A stretch of 56,446 bases of DNA from Bacteroidaceae bacterium (GCA_017551845.1 JAFZKR010000090.1:1-56446); one strand, 5' to 3'. Positions 44,154-53,631 are shown, counted from the first letter of the stretch. A program made the numbers and translations. The notes: a model not told the origin generated them from the sequence alone.

Positions 44154-45580
44154 TAACAGTCATGAAGAGGGCATTATCAATTATCTTGTCATTACTTCTC
44201 GCATCGGCTATTTGGGCGCAGGATGCTGATCCTGTCATAATGACGGTGGGAGAAAGTGAGATCAGGAAATCGGAGTTCGAGTATTTCTACAGGAAGAACT
44301 ATACTGATGATCCCGGACAAAAAAATGATCTGAACACTTATGCGGACCTGTACCTTAACTTCAAGCTCAAGGTTCAAGCCGCTATTGATGAAGGGATAGA
44401 CCGTCAGGAGTCATTCGTCAATGAGTTCAAGGAGTATCGTGACATGCAGGCCGAGGAGTATCTGACAGATACCGTTTTCCTTGAGGAGACGGCTCGCCAG
44501 ACATTCCGCATGTCAGCCGATGAAGTGGGTCCCGATGGAATAGTAGAGGTGTTTATCCTTTCTGTACAAATAACCGATGCCACCCAAAAGGCTTTTGACG
44601 CCGCTTCACACAGGATTGACTCGATATACGGATTGCTCCTTGAAGGCGAGGATTATCGTGAATTGGCCGCCAAACACTCCGATGACGGAGCCGCTCGTAA
44701 CGGAGGCTATATAGGATGGGTATCCCGTGGACAACTTCCCAAGGAGATTGCCGACATAGCTTTCTCATTGAAGAAGGATGGTCAGTTCAGTACTCCTGTC
44801 CGTTATGAAAACTACTTTGTAATAGTCAAGGTGGGCGGTCATCAGGATTTCGGCAGGTATGAGGACCATCGCAAGTCTATTTATGAGTGGATGAGGAAAC
44901 AGGAAAGTATCATGACCGATGCCAAACTTTCCCAGGCCCGCAAGATGTCGGAGAAATATGGCTGGAATCTCTCTCCTGAAGATGCTTTGCTGCGTGAAGA
45001 TTCACTTTTGGAGATGCTGGTGCCGGAATTCGGTCACATATCAAGGGAATATCATGACGGTCTGCTGATGTTTGAGATAAGCAGCCGCGAGGTTTGGGAA
45101 AAAGCCGGCGAGGACAGTGTGGGACTCTTGCGTTTCTTCAATGCCAACCGTAAGAAATATACCTTTGACGAACCTCGTTTCAAGGGTATTCTCATTTTTG
45201 CAAAGAGTGCTGAATTGCTTTCCCAGGCAAAGGATGCGGTGAAGGATATTCCCATGGAAGAATGGGAGGATGTCCTTGCGGCGTTCAACGAGGAGGAACC
45301 TCGGATACGCGTCATGAAGGGACCTTTTGAGAAGGGGCGCAGCCGATACTCTGATAAGGAGATTTTTGGTATAGGTTCTTACGAACCGCTTGAAAGCTGG
45401 CCTTACATAGGTGCCGTCGGTCATATCATCAATGCACCCGAAGAACCCTCCGATCTGGGCGGTCAGATTATTAACGATTATCAGGACTATCTTGAACAAC
45501 AGTGGCTTAAACAACTGAAAAAGAGATATAAGACCAAGGTGAACAAAAAGGTGCTCAAAACCGTCGTTCTTGGAGAGTGA
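44150..45580 (+). CDS. Periplasmic peptidyl-prolyl cis-trans isomerase (PpiC/SurA type)
   Basis: Exported parvulin-type protein of 476 residues. The signal peptide is around KRALSIILSLLLASAIWAQ. A SurA-like N-terminal helical region is followed by a parvulin domain at about residues 125-225, with AAKHSDDGAARNGGYIGWV and SLKKDGQFSTPVRYENYFVI as the diagnostic segments. The C-terminal half is less clear and may hold a degenerate second domain. The ATG at 44150 overlaps the guaB stop; an ATG at 44162 (MKRALS) is equally acceptable. It is first in a run of three related genes. Confidence 0.85.
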   Translation: MITVMKRALSIILSLLLASAIWAQDADPVIMTVGESEIRKSEFEYFYRKNYTDDPGQKNDLNTYADLYLNFKLKVQAAIDEGIDRQESFVNEFKEYRDMQAEEYLTDTVFLEETARQTFRMSADEVGPDGIVEVFILSVQITDATQKAFDAASHRIDSIYGLLLEGEDYRELAAKHSDDGAARNGGYIGWVSRGQLPKEIADIAFSLKKDGQFSTPVRYENYFVIVKVGGHQDFGRYEDHRKSIYEWMRKQESIMTDAKLSQARKMSEKYGWNLSPEDALLREDSLLEMLVPEFGHISREYHDGLLMFEISSREVWEKAGEDSVGLLRFFNANRKKYTFDEPRFKGILIFAKSAELLSQAKDAVKDIPMEEWEDVLAAFNEEEPRIRVMKGPFEKGRSRYSDKEIFGIGSYEPLESWPYIGAVGHIINAPEEPSDLGGQIINDYQDYLEQQWLKQLKKRYKTKVNKKVLKTVVLGE

Positions 45581-45583
45581 GAG

Positions 45584-46480
45584 ATGGGAATCAGCAGTAA
45601 CGATAGATGGGAGTCTTTCCTTAAGTTTTTGATACCGACATTGATGTCGGTCTCATTGGTTTCCTGTCGATGGAATGCCTTCACTGTCTATGAACTTGGC
45701 AAAACCCCGCTTGTGGAAATCAATGGATCGGTGCTTTATGAAGAGGATCTGCTCAAGGTCCTGCCATTGGGTATTACAGGACAGGACAGTGTGGAGTTCT
45801 CTGAGAAATACATAAAGAACTGGATAGAGGATGTCATGTTCTATCAGAATGCCGTACGTAATATTCCTGATACCAGGGATATTGACCGGCTGGTGGACAA
45901 TTACAGGCGTTCCCTCATTGAGCACGAGTACCAGCGCAGGCTTTTGGAACAGAAATTCTCGGCAGAGATAACCGATGATGAGATTGAGGCTTTTTACAAT
46001 GAGAATTCCGGAATGTTCCTGCTGAACGAATCCCTTGTCAAGGGACTGTTCCTGAAAATACCGGCCAAGGCTCCCGGCTTGCAGGAGATAAGGTCACTTT
46101 TCACCAGAACTGACGACGAGTCGTTCGAGGTGATAGAGAAATATTGTATCCGTAACTCGGCAAGGTGCGAGTTCTTCTATGACAACTGGCGTAATCTGGC
46201 AGAGATTGAGGTGCTCATGCCCCAGTCCGATACTCCGTTGGAGAATCTTCTGGAGAAGCAGTCGAGCTTTGAGATGAATGATGAGGATAATATATATTTG
46301 CTGAATGTAAGTGAGTACCTCAGGAAAGGCGGGATAGAACCGCTTGAGTATGCTCGTGGCAAGGTGCGTATGCTGCTCATCAACAATAATGAGGTCAGTT
46401 ATATGAGGAAAATCAGGGAGGAGCTCTATCAGAGTGCCAAAGAAAAAGGGTTAATAGAATTTCACAGTCAGAAGAGATGA
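45584..46480 (+). CDS. Probable lipoprotein related to SurA/PpiC chaperones, no clear rotamase domain
   Basis: Protein of 298 residues with a lipoprotein-type signal: hydrophobic stretch FLKFLIPTLMSVSLVSC with the lipobox cysteine at residue 28. The SurA N-terminal-like helical region follows (LVEINGSVLYEEDLLKVLP, YIKNWIEDVMFYQNAV, RRLLEQKFSAEITDDEIEAF), but the diagnostic parvulin segments seen in its neighbours, such as the GGYIGW pattern, are missing. It lies between two PpiC-type genes, four bases after the first and overlapping the second by ATGA, so it probably works with them in outer-membrane protein folding. Confidence 0.75.
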   Translation: MGISSNDRWESFLKFLIPTLMSVSLVSCRWNAFTVYELGKTPLVEINGSVLYEEDLLKVLPLGITGQDSVEFSEKYIKNWIEDVMFYQNAVRNIPDTRDIDRLVDNYRRSLIEHEYQRRLLEQKFSAEITDDEIEAFYNENSGMFLLNESLVKGLFLKIPAKAPGLQEIRSLFTRTDDESFEVIEKYCIRNSARCEFFYDNWRNLAEIEVLMPQSDTPLENLLEKQSSFEMNDEDNIYLLNVSEYLRKGGIEPLEYARGKVRMLLINNNEVSYMRKIREELYQSAKEKGLIEFHSQKR

Positions 46481-47850
46481 AAATACGGCATATTATTCCC
46501 GCAGCGTTGGTCGCGGCTTCTACATGGATGTCATTGCCGGTGTCGGCTCAGAACAATGTCATTGATGAGGTTGTATGGGTCGTTGGCGATGAGGCGATAT
46601 ATAAATCAGAAGTGGAAGAGGCACGTCAGGAGGCCTCGATGCGTGGAATCCGTTGGGATGGTGATCCCTATTGCATAATACCGGAACAGCTTGCCGTAAA
46701 CAAACTGTTCCTGAATCAGGCTGAACTTGACAGTATATCGGTGAGTCCTGAGGATGTCAATTATCAGGTTGATCTCTATTACAACGAAATGGAGAATCAG
46801 GCCGGTTCACGTGAGAAACTTGAAGAATATTATAACGGAATGAGTTCCGAAATGATAAAACTCAGGTTTTATGAAACACTGGAGACTGAAATGATTGTGA
46901 GCAAGGTGCGTGAAAAGATAATGGGCAAGGTGAATGTCACTCCCGGTGATGTGCGCCGTTACATCAGGGACATTTCTCCCGATGACATTCCTTATGTCCC
47001 CACCCAGGTGGAGGTGCAGATAATCACACTTAACCCTATTATTCCGCAGGAAGAGATTGATGCCGTGAAGAATGACCTCAGGGAATATACTGAAAAGATC
47101 ACTTCAGGTGAAGTGCCTTTTTCAACCTTGGCGGTGCTCTATTCCGAGGATCCCGTATCTGCACGTGTCGGTGGCGACTGCGGCTTCATGGGACGTGGAG
47201 ATCTTGTTCCGGAGTTTGCTGCCGTAGCTTTCAATCTTACGGACCCCGAGAAGGTTTCCAAGATTGTTGAGACCGAATTCGGATATCATATCATTCAGCT
47301 GATAGAGAGGCTGGGTGACAGGGTCAGAGTCCGGCATATTCTCAGGAAACCCAGAATTCCCATGTCAAGCATCAATGACTGTCTTTCAAGGTTAGATACC
47401 ATAGCCGGGAATATCCGTTCAGGTAAAATCACTTTTGAGACTGCCGTCACCTCTTTCTCATCGGACAAGGATACTCGCAACAACAACGGTCTGATGACAA
47501 ATCATCCTGAATCGGGCAGACCGGGTATTTCGAAATTCGAGATGCAGGATCTTAATCAGGATGTGGCCAAGATGATTGATCAGATGCATGTGGGTGAGAT
47601 ATCGGATCCCTTTACCATGCAACTCAATAACGGAAAGGTTGTATGTGCCATTGTCAAGCTTAAGAACAGGATTACCGGTCATAAGGCCACTATGGCCGAT
47701 GATTATGAGGTGCTTCACAACATTGTCCTGAATGCCCGTCGTGAAGAGGCTATTGAAAAGTGGATAAGGGAGAAACAACGTACCACTTACGTTAAGATAA
47801 GCGAAGGATGGAACGATTGTGAATTTATCTATCCGGGTTGGGAAAAGTAA
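46477..47850 (+). CDS. SurA-like periplasmic chaperone with two parvulin domains
   Basis: Exported peptidyl-prolyl isomerase of 457 residues. The signal peptide ends in SLPVSAQ near residue 25. An N-terminal SurA_N region (VIDEVVWVVGDEAIYKSEVE) is followed by a first parvulin domain at about residues 170-275 (VLYSEDPVSARVGGDCGFMG, TEFGYHIIQLIER) and a second at about 278-390 (VRVRHILRKP, GEISDPFTMQLNNGKVV). This layout is that of SurA, which escorts outer-membrane proteins across the periplasm. The LptA-like gene follows after about ten bases. Confidence 0.88.
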   Translation: MKIRHIIPAALVAASTWMSLPVSAQNNVIDEVVWVVGDEAIYKSEVEEARQEASMRGIRWDGDPYCIIPEQLAVNKLFLNQAELDSISVSPEDVNYQVDLYYNEMENQAGSREKLEEYYNGMSSEMIKLRFYETLETEMIVSKVREKIMGKVNVTPGDVRRYIRDISPDDIPYVPTQVEVQIITLNPIIPQEEIDAVKNDLREYTEKITSGEVPFSTLAVLYSEDPVSARVGGDCGFMGRGDLVPEFAAVAFNLTDPEKVSKIVETEFGYHIIQLIERLGDRVRVRHILRKPRIPMSSINDCLSRLDTIAGNIRSGKITFETAVTSFSSDKDTRNNNGLMTNHPESGRPGISKFEMQDLNQDVAKMIDQMHVGEISDPFTMQLNNGKVVCAIVKLKNRITGHKATMADDYEVLHNIVLNARREEAIEKWIREKQRTTYVKISEGWNDCEFIYPGWEK

Positions 47851-47860
47851 TGCCTCTACC

Positions 47861-49516
47861 ATGAAAACGGTTTTCCGGATTGCGGTTATCTTGTCATTGC
47901 TCTTTTGGGTGGATCTTCCTGCATACAGTCAGGACAGTGACTTTATGGAACCGGATTCCACAGTAGAGGAGAGTGCAGGTTTCGTTTACCTTCTGAATGC
48001 CGATTTTCTGCGTTTTGACAAACTCAGGAACCCCGATGCACAGATTCTTACGGGTAATGTCGTATTCCGGCACGACAGTATGTACATGTATTGTGACAGT
48101 GCCCTTTTCTATCAGGAGGCCAATTCGTTTGAAGCATACCACAATGTACGCGCTGAGCAGGGTGATACTCTTTTCCTGTATGGTGATTCTCTCTTTTATG
48201 ACGGCAATGCCAGACTGTTACGCGTGAGGGATAACGTTAGGTTGGAAAACCGTAGCATGATTCTTCTCACAGACAGTCTGAATTATGACAGGAACATAGG
48301 GATAGGCTGGTTCTTTGACGGTGGCACTCTGCTTGATGAGCAAAGCACGCTCATCTCCGAATACGGGCAGTTCGAAACGGAGACCAAACTTGCCACCTTT
48401 ATCGAGGCTGTTTCACTCGAGAGTCCTGATTACAACCTCACATCGGATACCCTGCATTACAATACCGACCTTCACAAGGCATTCATAGTGAGTCCCACGA
48501 CTATCGTGAGCGATAACAATATAATCCATACATCGCGCGGCACTTTCCTGTCGGATTCAAGGGATGCCGTTCTGCTCGACCGTTCCGTAGTGGAACAGGG
48601 TGACGGAGGAACAAGGATGACCGGCGACAGCATTATATTCACTGAAAGTGAGGGAAGCGTTTATGGATACGGTAATGTGGTTATCAATGACTATAACGAC
48701 AAAATTGACGTCCTGGGAGAATACGCCTGTTATTTTCAGGAGATAGATTCTGCTGTGGTGACCGGCAATGCCCTGCTCATTGAGTATTCAGCGGGCGACA
48801 GTCTCTATGTCCATGCGGACACATTCCGTCTCGTTACATTCTACAACGAAGCGGGCGATTCAGTCATCAACCGTCATATGAGGGCATTCAAACGTGTCAA
48901 GGCGTACAGGAAGGATGTACAGATGGTGGCCGACTCAGCCCAGTTCTGCACAGCCGACTCCACACTCACACTCTACAGGGACCCGATACTGTGGAGCGAC
49001 AACCAGCAGATTCTGGGTGAAAAGATCATATTTTTCTTGAATGACAGCACAATTGAACATGCTGAAGTGTTAGGACAGGCGCTGTTTATTCAGGACAATG
49101 ATTCCCTGCATTACAACCAGATAACCGGTAGGGAAATGTATGCATGGTTCAAGAACGGAGAGATTGACAAAGCCGACGTCAAGGGAAATGTGCTGGCGAT
49201 TTTCTATCCGGTGGATGATGCCGATTCTTCGATGATAGGAATGAATACACTGGAAGGTTCGCACTTGACTATCCATTTCCGGCAACGTACCGTTGAGAGT
49301 ATTGTGGTACACGGACGCTCAAGTGGAGTAATGTATCCTATGAGTAAACTGGAAGAGAGGAAGATGTACCTTGAGAATTTCAACTGGTTTGACCGGTTAA
49401 GACCACTCAGCCGTAATGATGTCTTCTACTGGCGTGCCAAGAGAGTGACAGAACAGCTTAAACAGACTACAAACAAGACAGTGCCGTTACCGACACTGCC
49501 AAAAAAGGGAGATTGA
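47861..49516 (+). CDS. OstA/LptA-like LPS transport protein
   Basis: Exported protein of 551 residues with a signal peptide ending LPAYSQ. The sequence is a long series of short beta strands punctuated by repeats of the form DSLxYD or VxxGNVVF (examples: ILTGNVVFRHDSMYMYCDSA, LFLYGDSLFYDGNARLL, VYGYGNVVINDYNDKID, ADSAQFCTADSTLTLYRDP), characteristic of the OstA beta-jellyroll found in LptA and the LptD N-terminus. It is much longer than E. coli LptA and contains several such modules. It lacks a recognisable LptD barrel. It likely forms part of the periplasmic LPS bridge. The start at 47861 (MKTVFRIAVI) has a proper signal; the open frame continues upstream. Confidence 0.83.
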   Translation: MKTVFRIAVILSLLFWVDLPAYSQDSDFMEPDSTVEESAGFVYLLNADFLRFDKLRNPDAQILTGNVVFRHDSMYMYCDSALFYQEANSFEAYHNVRAEQGDTLFLYGDSLFYDGNARLLRVRDNVRLENRSMILLTDSLNYDRNIGIGWFFDGGTLLDEQSTLISEYGQFETETKLATFIEAVSLESPDYNLTSDTLHYNTDLHKAFIVSPTTIVSDNNIIHTSRGTFLSDSRDAVLLDRSVVEQGDGGTRMTGDSIIFTESEGSVYGYGNVVINDYNDKIDVLGEYACYFQEIDSAVVTGNALLIEYSAGDSLYVHADTFRLVTFYNEAGDSVINRHMRAFKRVKAYRKDVQMVADSAQFCTADSTLTLYRDPILWSDNQQILGEKIIFFLNDSTIEHAEVLGQALFIQDNDSLHYNQITGREMYAWFKNGEIDKADVKGNVLAIFYPVDDADSSMIGMNTLEGSHLTIHFRQRTVESIVVHGRSSGVMYPMSKLEERKMYLENFNWFDRLRPLSRNDVFYWRAKRVTEQLKQTTNKTVPLPTLPKKGD

Positions 49517-49517
49517 T

Positions 49518-49814
49518 ATGGGAATGTTTTCAGTAAGGGAACCTCGCCGCTTTGAACACAAGTACATTTATTACGATGAGCGGAAGGACAAGCTGGCCAA
49601 GATGGAGGAGAAAGCCAAGCGTGAACTCGGCATGCTTCCGGAGGAGACATACAATCCGGAGAATATCCGTGGAAAATTCGTGGAAGGAACCAAGCATCTG
49701 AAACGTCGCAAGGAGAACGGAGGTCCGCGCATGTCCATACAGACATCGGTCGTACTTATTCTGGCTCTTCTGTTTGTCCTGCATTGGCTCATGACCGGCA
49801 AGTTTTTCATCTGA
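49518..49814 (+). CDS. Small protein with C-terminal membrane segment, function unknown
   Basis: Protein of 98 residues. A basic, charged N-terminal part with RRFEHKYIYYDERKDKLAKM and a lysine/arginine-rich middle (KHLKRRKENGGPRM) precedes one C-terminal membrane segment (SIQTSVVLILALLFVLHWLM). It begins one base after the LptA-like stop and ends 12 bases before mutL, so it belongs to this operon. I recall similar small proteins upstream of mutL in other Bacteroidales. No function can be inferred beyond a tail-anchored membrane protein. Confidence 0.7.
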   Translation: MGMFSVREPRRFEHKYIYYDERKDKLAKMEEKAKRELGMLPEETYNPENIRGKFVEGTKHLKRRKENGGPRMSIQTSVVLILALLFVLHWLMTGKFFI

Positions 49815-49826
49815 TCATCGTTTTTT

Positions 49827-51635
49827 ATGGGTAAGGTCAGGATTCTGTCACAGACAGTGGCGAGCCAGATTGCAGCCGGTGAGGTGGTGAACCGTCCTGC
49901 ATCGGTCGTGAAGGAACTTATGGAGAATGCCGTCGATGCCGGTGCCGACAGTATCAAAGTAATACTGACCGATGCCGGCCGCACTTCCATTCAGGTCATA
50001 GATAACGGCTGCGGAATGAACAGCGAGGATGCCCGTTTGGCATTCGAGCGGCACGCCACATCCAAGATACGTGAATCCGATGATTTGTTCTCACTGACCA
50101 CATTCGGGTTCCGGGGTGAGGCCCTGCCATCTATAGCAGCAGTAGCTGAGGTGCAGCTCTGTACCCGTACTGCCGACAGCGAGACAGGAACCGCCATTAC
50201 CATCAAGGCATCGGAGATAGAACAGGAAGAGCCATGCGTATGCCCGGTGGGCAGTATTTTTACTGTACGTAATCTGTTCTATAACGTCCCTGCACGCCGT
50301 AAATTCCTCAAGAGCAACCAGACTGAATACGGTCATATCCTGAATGAGGTGGAGAGAGTTGCGCTTGCTCACCCCGAGGTGGCTTTCGAGTTGTCTCATC
50401 AGGGCGAACAGATATTCTCACTGCCGGCATCGGCCGTAAAACAACGTATCATTAACCTTTTCGGGCGTAAGATGAACGAGGCACTCCTCCCTGTTGATGT
50501 CCGGACATCGGTAGTGGGCGTGAGCGGTTTCTGCTCCAATCTTCAGAGTGTTCGTGGTAAGGGTGCCAAGCAGTTCTTCTTTGTGAACGGCCGTTTTATG
50601 CGTCATCCCTATTTCCATAAGGCGGTTCTGAGCGCTTATGAAGGTCTTGTTCCGGATGGTGACCAGCCATCATATTTCCTCTTTCTGACCGTTCCGGCCG
50701 ACACCATCGATGTGAATATCCATCCCACCAAGACGGAAATCAAGTTCCAGGATGAACAGATAATTTGGAAAATCATTATGGCGGCCGTCAAGGAGAGCGT
50801 GGGCAGGTTCGAGGAGATGCCCACCATCGATTTCGATACGGCTGATATGCCTGATATTCCTGTTTATGACCCATCCCGTCCTGTGGTACAGCCTAAAGTT
50901 GACATCAATACTGATTTCAACCCCTTTGCCGGAGGCCGCGGGGAGTCGCGTTCCAATCGTAACAATGCCGAAAACTGGGGTAAGCTTTACGGTGATGTGA
51001 TTGAGCATAAGATCAGCGAAGGAGCAATTCCTTACGGGCCTGCAAATGAGACATTGATTCAGCCGGAGGAACAACCTTTGCGTCTGTTCCAATATGCGGA
51101 CCGCTATATCCTTGTGGAATCGGACAAGGGGCTGATGATAATTGACCAGCACCGTGCTCATGTGCGGGTACTCTACGAGCGTTTCCTGTCCGATGCAAAG
51201 AACCATGGAGCTGTGTCGCAGGGGCTTCTGTTTCCGGAAATGTTCCAGCTCTCACAGGTGGATGCCGCTGCTTTTGTTGAGCTTAAGCCCCGTTTTGCCG
51301 CCCTTGGCTTTGACATATCGGATATGGGAAGGGGAGCTATCGCTGTACAGGGCATCCCGTCAGGCATGGAAGGAGAGGATTATGAGCGTCTTATCACCGA
51401 TATGATTGCCGATCTGCGCATCAATCCCACCCAGGAGGAAGAACGTCAGCTTGAAACAATGGCTTTGGCTATGGCCCGCAAGGCAGCCATACCGTCAGGA
51501 CGTTATCTCTCTGAAAAAGAGATGCAGGACCTGGTACGTTCACTCAAGTCCTGCAATATGCCGTCGCGCACACCGGATGCCAAACCTGTCTATGTTATCA
51601 GGTCGGAGCAGGAAATCTCAAAATGGTTTGATTGA
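49827..51635 (+). CDS. mutL: DNA mismatch repair protein MutL
   Basis: Mismatch-repair ATPase of 602 residues that couples MutS recognition to strand processing. The N-terminal GHKL domain is intact: ELMENAVDAGAD, VIDNGCGMN, TTFGFRGEALPSI, and NIHPTKTEIKF at the end of the conserved half. The linker is charged and variable. In the C-terminal domain the motif that is DQHA(x)2E(x)4E in endonuclease-type MutL reads IDQHRAHVRVLYE, the ACR-type cysteine position reads MARKAA, and CPHGRP is replaced by RTPDAKP, so metal binding looks lost. mutH is not in the window. Confidence 0.95.
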   Translation: MGKVRILSQTVASQIAAGEVVNRPASVVKELMENAVDAGADSIKVILTDAGRTSIQVIDNGCGMNSEDARLAFERHATSKIRESDDLFSLTTFGFRGEALPSIAAVAEVQLCTRTADSETGTAITIKASEIEQEEPCVCPVGSIFTVRNLFYNVPARRKFLKSNQTEYGHILNEVERVALAHPEVAFELSHQGEQIFSLPASAVKQRIINLFGRKMNEALLPVDVRTSVVGVSGFCSNLQSVRGKGAKQFFFVNGRFMRHPYFHKAVLSAYEGLVPDGDQPSYFLFLTVPADTIDVNIHPTKTEIKFQDEQIIWKIIMAAVKESVGRFEEMPTIDFDTADMPDIPVYDPSRPVVQPKVDINTDFNPFAGGRGESRSNRNNAENWGKLYGDVIEHKISEGAIPYGPANETLIQPEEQPLRLFQYADRYILVESDKGLMIIDQHRAHVRVLYERFLSDAKNHGAVSQGLLFPEMFQLSQVDAAAFVELKPRFAALGFDISDMGRGAIAVQGIPSGMEGEDYERLITDMIADLRINPTQEEERQLETMALAMARKAAIPSGRYLSEKEMQDLVRSLKSCNMPSRTPDAKPVYVIRSEQEISKWFD

Positions 51636-51643
51636 GAAGCGGG

Positions 51644-52582
51644 CTACAGGCCGTGATGCGAGTGTTTCTTCCAAAGACCGTACACCTCACTCACGTTACC
51701 TGCGGTAATGAACCCGTGGATATTGTTCTTCTTCATGTAATCCATCAGGCTTGAGAACTCGTTCTGTGTGAGCAGTGCCTGTATCTCAGTCTGTTCCTTT
51801 CCGCTGTATCCGCCGGTAACTTTGTAGAGACTGCATCCGCGGTCCAGGTCCTTAATGATGTACTGACGCAGGATTTCGTGGTCATCGGATATAATGCAAA
51901 CCCTCTTGCGCTTGTTTATGCTGGCGGTGAAATAATCCACGACAATACCGTTAATCCAGGTACCTATCAATCCCACCACCACCATACGGAACGGATTGAT
52001 GGCAAATGCCGTGCAGCAGATAATGGCTCCTGCAACAGATATGGATGCGCCTATATCAAAGTGAAGGTACTTGTTTACAATCTTGGCCAGAATATCCAGT
52101 CCACCGGTAGAGGCGTTTATGTGGAAAAGAATGGCTTGTGCCGCACTAAGCAGCAGCACAAAACAGCACAGGTCCAGCCACACATCGCCCATCACTGACG
52201 TGCTGCCGTCAGTAAGCAGCTTTGATGCAGGCAGAATCTTCTCCCATAGTTCCATGAGCGGTCCCAGTATCATGGCTGTATAGACAGTCTTGATTCCGAA
52301 TTCCTTGTCTATTAGCAAGTATGCCATTATGAGCAGAATGGCATTTATTATTATGATTACCGTTGATACCTTGACGGCGATGCCGAACAGATCAAATATG
52401 CCGCTTATTACAATTGACAAACCTGAAATGCTACCTACAATCAGTTTGCCCGGAACCAGGAAATAGTTCACGGCGGCAGCCGAGACGAACATGCCTAATG
52501 TCATGATGAACAGTTCCTTCCAGAATGTCCATGTCTGAACCGCTTTCAATGCGGTATCTGCAGCTTCCTTTATCTTGCTCAT
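51644..52582 (-). CDS. YitT family membrane protein (DUF161/DUF2179)
   Basis: Integral membrane protein of 312 residues. About six hydrophobic segments (from ELFIMTLGMFVSAAAVNYFL onward) form the YitT region, with NASTGGLDILAKIVNKYL as the family signature around residue 155. The C-terminal cytoplasmic DUF2179 domain (about 225-305) includes CSLYKVTGGYSGKEQ and MKKNNIHGFIT. The family is common and its transported substrate, if any, is unknown. It lies seven bases downstream of trpS on the same strand and eight bases from the convergent mutL stop. Confidence 0.87.
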   Translation of the reverse strand: MSKIKEAADTALKAVQTWTFWKELFIMTLGMFVSAAAVNYFLVPGKLIVGSISGLSIVISGIFDLFGIAVKVSTVIIIINAILLIMAYLLIDKEFGIKTVYTAMILGPLMELWEKILPASKLLTDGSTSVMGDVWLDLCCFVLLLSAAQAILFHINASTGGLDILAKIVNKYLHFDIGASISVAGAIICCTAFAINPFRMVVVGLIGTWINGIVVDYFTASINKRKRVCIISDDHEILRQYIIKDLDRGCSLYKVTGGYSGKEQTEIQALLTQNEFSSLMDYMKKNNIHGFITAGNVSEVYGLWKKHSHHGL

Positions 52583-52589
52583 ATCATTA

Positions 52590-53582
52590 TTAATACACCT
52601 TGAAACCGATTATCTGACGCACTTCACGCAGAGTCTTGGATGCGCTCTCACGTGCCTTTTCAGCGCCTGCACGGGCAATCCTGTCAAGCAGTTCGGTGTT
52701 GCTTGAGAACTCCTTGATACGCTCACGGATGGGGTCAGTGGCAGCAACAATGTCCTCAGCAAGCTGCTTCTTGAGGTCACCGTAGCGCAGCGTACAGTCA
52801 TTCCACTTCTCATTAAAGAAGTTGTATGTATCCTTTGAAGAGACAACATCAAGCAGGGTGAAAAGGTTTTGGATAACCTCCGGTTTCTTGCTGTTTGGCT
52901 CCTGGGGGCCGGCATCCGTTACCGCCTTCATTACCTTCTTGCGGATTACTGAAGGCTCGTCACACAGGTATATGCAGTTACCCTCGCTCTTGCCCATCTT
53001 GCCTGAACCGTCGAGACCGGGAATCTTTATGCCTCCCTCCTTGGCCAACGAGAATGATGCCGGCTCCGGGAAATACTCCACCTTGTACATCTGGTTGAAA
53101 CGGCGTGCAAACTTGCGGGCCATCTCCATGTTCTGCTCCTGGTCCTTGCCTACAGGCACCTTGTTAGCCTTATGGATAATGATATCCGATGCCATCAGTG
53201 TGGGGTAGGTAAGTAGACCTGCATTAACATTGTCAGGCTGCTTGCGTGCCTTCTCCTTGAATGAGGTGACGCGTTCAAGCTCACCCAGGTAGGCGTTCAT
53301 GTTAAGATAGAGGTAGAGCTCAACTACTTCAGGAACATCACTCTGAACGTAAATGGTAGCCTTTTCAGGGTCCAGACCGCAAGCCAGATACTCAGCCAGA
53401 ATGGTGCGAACACTGTTCTGAATGTTCTCAGGGGTGGGGTGAGTGGTCAGGGAGTGCCAGTCCGCTATGAAAAAAAAGCATCTGTAAAGATCCTGAAGTT
53501 TTACGAAACTTGTCACTGCACCGTAGTAATTACCAAGGTGAAGGTTTCCTGTGGGGCGTATGCCGCTGAGAACTGTTTCCAT
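52590..53582 (-). CDS. trpS: Tryptophanyl-tRNA synthetase
   Basis: Class I synthetase of 330 residues that charges tRNA-Trp. The HIGH-type motif is GNLHLGNYYGAV near residue 12 and the KMSKS-type motif is SGKMGKSEGN near residue 195. Other landmarks are IADWHSLTTHP and VQSDVPEV near the N-terminus. Its codon choice resembles alaS and other well-expressed genes. It is followed by the YitT gene on the same strand and preceded by a candidate promoter next to the tRNA-Val promoter region. Confidence 0.95.
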   Translation of the reverse strand: METVLSGIRPTGNLHLGNYYGAVTSFVKLQDLYRCFFFIADWHSLTTHPTPENIQNSVRTILAEYLACGLDPEKATIYVQSDVPEVVELYLYLNMNAYLGELERVTSFKEKARKQPDNVNAGLLTYPTLMASDIIIHKANKVPVGKDQEQNMEMARKFARRFNQMYKVEYFPEPASFSLAKEGGIKIPGLDGSGKMGKSEGNCIYLCDEPSVIRKKVMKAVTDAGPQEPNSKKPEVIQNLFTLLDVVSSKDTYNFFNEKWNDCTLRYGDLKKQLAEDIVAATDPIRERIKEFSSNTELLDRIARAGAEKARESASKTLREVRQIIGFKVY

Positions 53583-53631
53583 ATCTATGTTTTTTGGAGT
53601 TGTCCGGTTGATTAATACTCTTTTCTTGTCG

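Noticed and set aside
46803..46818. Possible parS site (CACGTG core with 12 of 16 consensus positions)
   Set aside because: It is inside the SurA-like gene, far from parAB, and imperfect; a chance match is likely. No better site was found.
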